Shown here in pieces: positions 7,201 to 7,724 of a DNA stretch of 7,724 nucleotides (positions are counted from its first letter, which is position 1; each line of letters opens with the position of its first letter). Below the pieces are notes generated by a model that saw only the letters and a list, made by a program, of their open reading frames with translations, was not told the DNA's origin and did no database searches. This DNA comes from Verrucomicrobiota bacterium (lineage in GTDB: Bacteria > Verrucomicrobiota > Kiritimatiellia > CAIQIC01 > Lenti-01). Location: contig DMJA01000287.1 of NCBI GenBank assembly GCA_003451935.1, forward strand, positions 4,483 through 12,206, written 5' to 3'. A program made the position numbers and the translations under genes.

Positions 7201-7724
7201 GGATCCCTCGAAGATCATGGGAATGCCCGGCGAGACCATCGCAATGGTGTTGGCCAGGAGCGCGCGCTTCTTGGCATAGTAGCCCGCCGGGTCGCCGGAA
7301 TTGATGTCATAGGGCAGCCGGTTCTTTGAATTGAGGTCGCCGCAACTGTCGTGGCTTTCCGGATAGACCACGCGGTCCAAACCCGTGTCGCGCAGATAAC
7401 CGGCCAGGGTGTCCATGTTTCGGTCGGCATCGTTGGCGGCGGTGGCGAGATAGCGGATGTCGTTCAGGAACCCGTGGTCCCACTGGGCCTCGAAACCCAC
7501 ATCGGTGTCGAAGGCATGGTCTTCGGAAATGCGGAACAGATCGGGATGGTAGTTGATCAGCCAGTTGTTGATCTCCGCGAGCATGTCGTTGCCCGTCTGG
7601 TTCCACGTGCCGCTGGCATAGCGGATGTTATAGACCGAGTCCCAGCGGAACCCGTCGATGTGGTAGTCCTCGACGAACATCCGGATCTGCTCCTTGATGT
7701 AGTCCCGCACCTCGGGACGGCCGT
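4297..7724 (-). CDS. Secreted multidomain GH13 alpha-glucan hydrolase/branching-type enzyme with CBM and autotransporter-associated repeats (partial, N-terminus beyond right edge)
   Basis: At least 1141 aa, open to the right edge. The GTG at 7710 is an internal valine in 'GRPEVRDYI', not a start. Numbering from that codon, the GH13 (TIM-barrel) family motifs are region II GFRWD with nucleophile D24, region III ISED with acid/base E63, and region IV ESHD with H120 and D121. Region I lies outside the window. 'GFEAQWDHGFLNDIR' and 'PGIPMIFEGSEMHEW' resemble 1,4-alpha-glucan branching enzymes and related GH13 members. An all-beta amylase C-like domain follows (about 240-320, 'LYNSDSTNYNADFG'). 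Next is a starch-binding-type CBM25/53-like module (about 327-421, 'VFTDGAGTWDNNGGSDW') flanked by C338 and C422. Then come an unassigned beta-rich stretch (430-606), autotransporter-associated repeats (607-814), a further beta region (815-960), an FnIII-like domain (965-1065, 'VVVRWRTASEEHTVGFFVERW') and a C-terminal module (1070-1137). Hydrolysis versus transglycosylation cannot be settled. Export is inferred from the domains; the signal peptide would be off-window. Confidence 0.9.
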   Translation of the reverse strand, partial: GRPEVRDYIKEQIRMFVEDYHIDGFRWDSVYNIRYASGTWNQTGNDMLAEINNWLINYHPDLFRISEDHAFDTDVGFEAQWDHGFLNDIRYLATAANDADRNMDTLAGYLRDTGLDRVVYPESHDSCGDLNSKNRLPYDINSGDPAGYYAKKRALLANTIAMVSPGIPMIFEGSEMHEWYQFSDGTALRWSLTNTYAGLVKAYGDLIHLRRNVAGHTAALKNANNVNVHHVNNTGKVVGMIRWDQGGQTDDIVVAINCSATAYGSYGMAFPSAGTWTCLYNSDSTNYNADFGNVGPAVGGTIDTDGSANATLALGAYSMQIYYKAAAVPSSVSFDPVAPSGCGSEVTLTYSPGDGVLSGATPVYAYIGQNNWQNPASNLMTAAGSDWTLDYTIPADTYELNIVFTDGAGTWDNNGGSDWKVAVSDCGTPPVGTETEYWRGDAGLNNNWANTDASGINNWWRAGDGWTVRRPDLASNAWSATGVRSYNTVIIDNDQRTAMAVNNDTDTGGAEFQVHQILFANFADRSLTQGNGAYLKMGGGTNNAKIEATSPNGTGTYTFNVPLLLDKTTELNPVGGNLAFNAAITNGGYGIEVYGNNGKTLAIAGGISGAGGLTVNQNSLVVLSGSNTYNGGTEVEAGTLQIGAGGDTGSVAGHITNHAAVVFDRTGAASYSGILSGSGSLTKKGAGVLTLSGPNSFAGATYIEGGAVTVVPGGTLGDGSDVYLSSGAVLTANVSLAVDSLRERGSGNGGTAAIAAGAVLAITGADKATFYMGAISGAGDLALAGSGTTRMQLYGAQTYTGDTLIHSAVLGLQPDTTLASPRIVIGTNATFDVATRTGGLTFNSGQGLLILASSSNAPARINTVTNNGLVAAADSVLAFGSYSTNAGPPLLVEGAGELVLAAGNTVVVTNIGDPLVEGAYKLIAKEGNSVAGAAPTNVAVAGNGLDTNSVLTASLSIVDGELFLDVSGPTRVVLYSFTAGDENGQVVVRWRTASEEHTVGFFVERWDGRQWVRVNEAIVYAAGADGFGASYALVDAGAAAGGTYLYRLVEVETDGDGQFYGPYERTATALKLQSPVVLDGDAVLIRWLSREDECYRILRSTNLTEGFLPIAFGLPATPPENEYRDETAGGLGMYLIQVDGD
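5269..5892 (-). repeat. Three autotransporter-associated beta-strand repeats (PATR-like) within the GH13 protein
   Basis: Degenerate protein-level repeats follow the pattern G-x-L-(T/A)-x8-10-L-x-G-x-x-(T/S)-(Y/F)-x-G-x-T-x-I/V. Copy 1 spans 5892-5785 ('LVVLSGSNTYNGGTEVEAG'). Copy 2 spans 5688-5566 ('LTLSGPNSFAGATYIEGG'). Copy 3 spans 5388-5269 ('LYGAQTYTGDTLIHSA'). Such repeats form rungs of a right-handed beta-helix in autotransporter passengers and in many large surface proteins of PVC bacteria. The copies are diverged at DNA level, so recent duplication or slippage is not indicated. A fourth, decayed copy may lie near residues 889-905 ('EGAGELVLAAGN'). Confidence 0.8.

Noticed and set aside
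3547..7329. A 1260-codon open frame on the plus strand
   Set aside because: It is antisense to nfnA and the GH13 gene and crosses their boundary. Over the GH13 gene its codons are in exact register with the sense codons, so it stays open merely because TTA, CTA and TCA codons are avoided in this GC-rich gene. The translation is Arg/Gly/His/Ala-rich with no domain.
7708..7710. GTG as the start of the GH13 gene
   Set aside because: The frame is open through the window edge. The codons before it encode 'GRPE', which continues the conserved GH13 stretch preceding 'VRDYI', so the GTG is an internal valine.

Overview
This high-GC window carries five genes, all on the minus strand, so transcription runs from the right edge to the left. 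The first (right) and last (left) genes are cut by the window edges. The combination suggests a Gram-negative bacterium, most plausibly of the PVC group (Verrucomicrobiota or Kiritimatiellota). The reasons are autotransporter-associated beta-strand repeats in a secreted glycosidase, a C-terminal 'YRILRSTNLTEGF...ATPPENEY' type tail, and GC-rich codon use. The lineage is an inference from protein style, not a phylogenetic result.

Layout in transcription order: (1) 7724-4297, a large multidomain extracellular protein with a GH13 alpha-glucan-active domain (branching-enzyme/amylase-like, N-terminus outside the window). It continues with an all-beta C domain, a starch-binding-type CBM, a passenger-like beta region with at least three autotransporter-associated repeats, an FnIII-like domain and a short C-terminal module. 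(2) 4205-3348 and 3351-1864, two translationally coupled genes (ATGA overlap) for the small and large subunits of an NfnAB-type NADH-dependent reduced ferredoxin:NADP+ oxidoreductase. The large subunit would often be auto-annotated as glutamate synthase small subunit. (3) A strong 15-bp hairpin at 1797-1829 after nfnB. (4) 1760-471 and 459-1, a MacA-like periplasmic adaptor and the N-terminal part of a MacB/LolD-type ABC ATPase, 11 bp apart. They start a tripartite efflux/export operon that continues off the left edge.

The three blocks look like independent transcription units: extracellular glucan degradation or remodelling, redox cofactor balancing by flavin-based electron bifurcation, and membrane export. 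I see no RNA genes, CRISPR array, insertion sequence, integrase or attachment site. No undescribed system is evident. The most unusual item is the domain architecture of the GH13 protein. The next is the hairpin sitting so close to macA that the promoter arrangement is not obvious.
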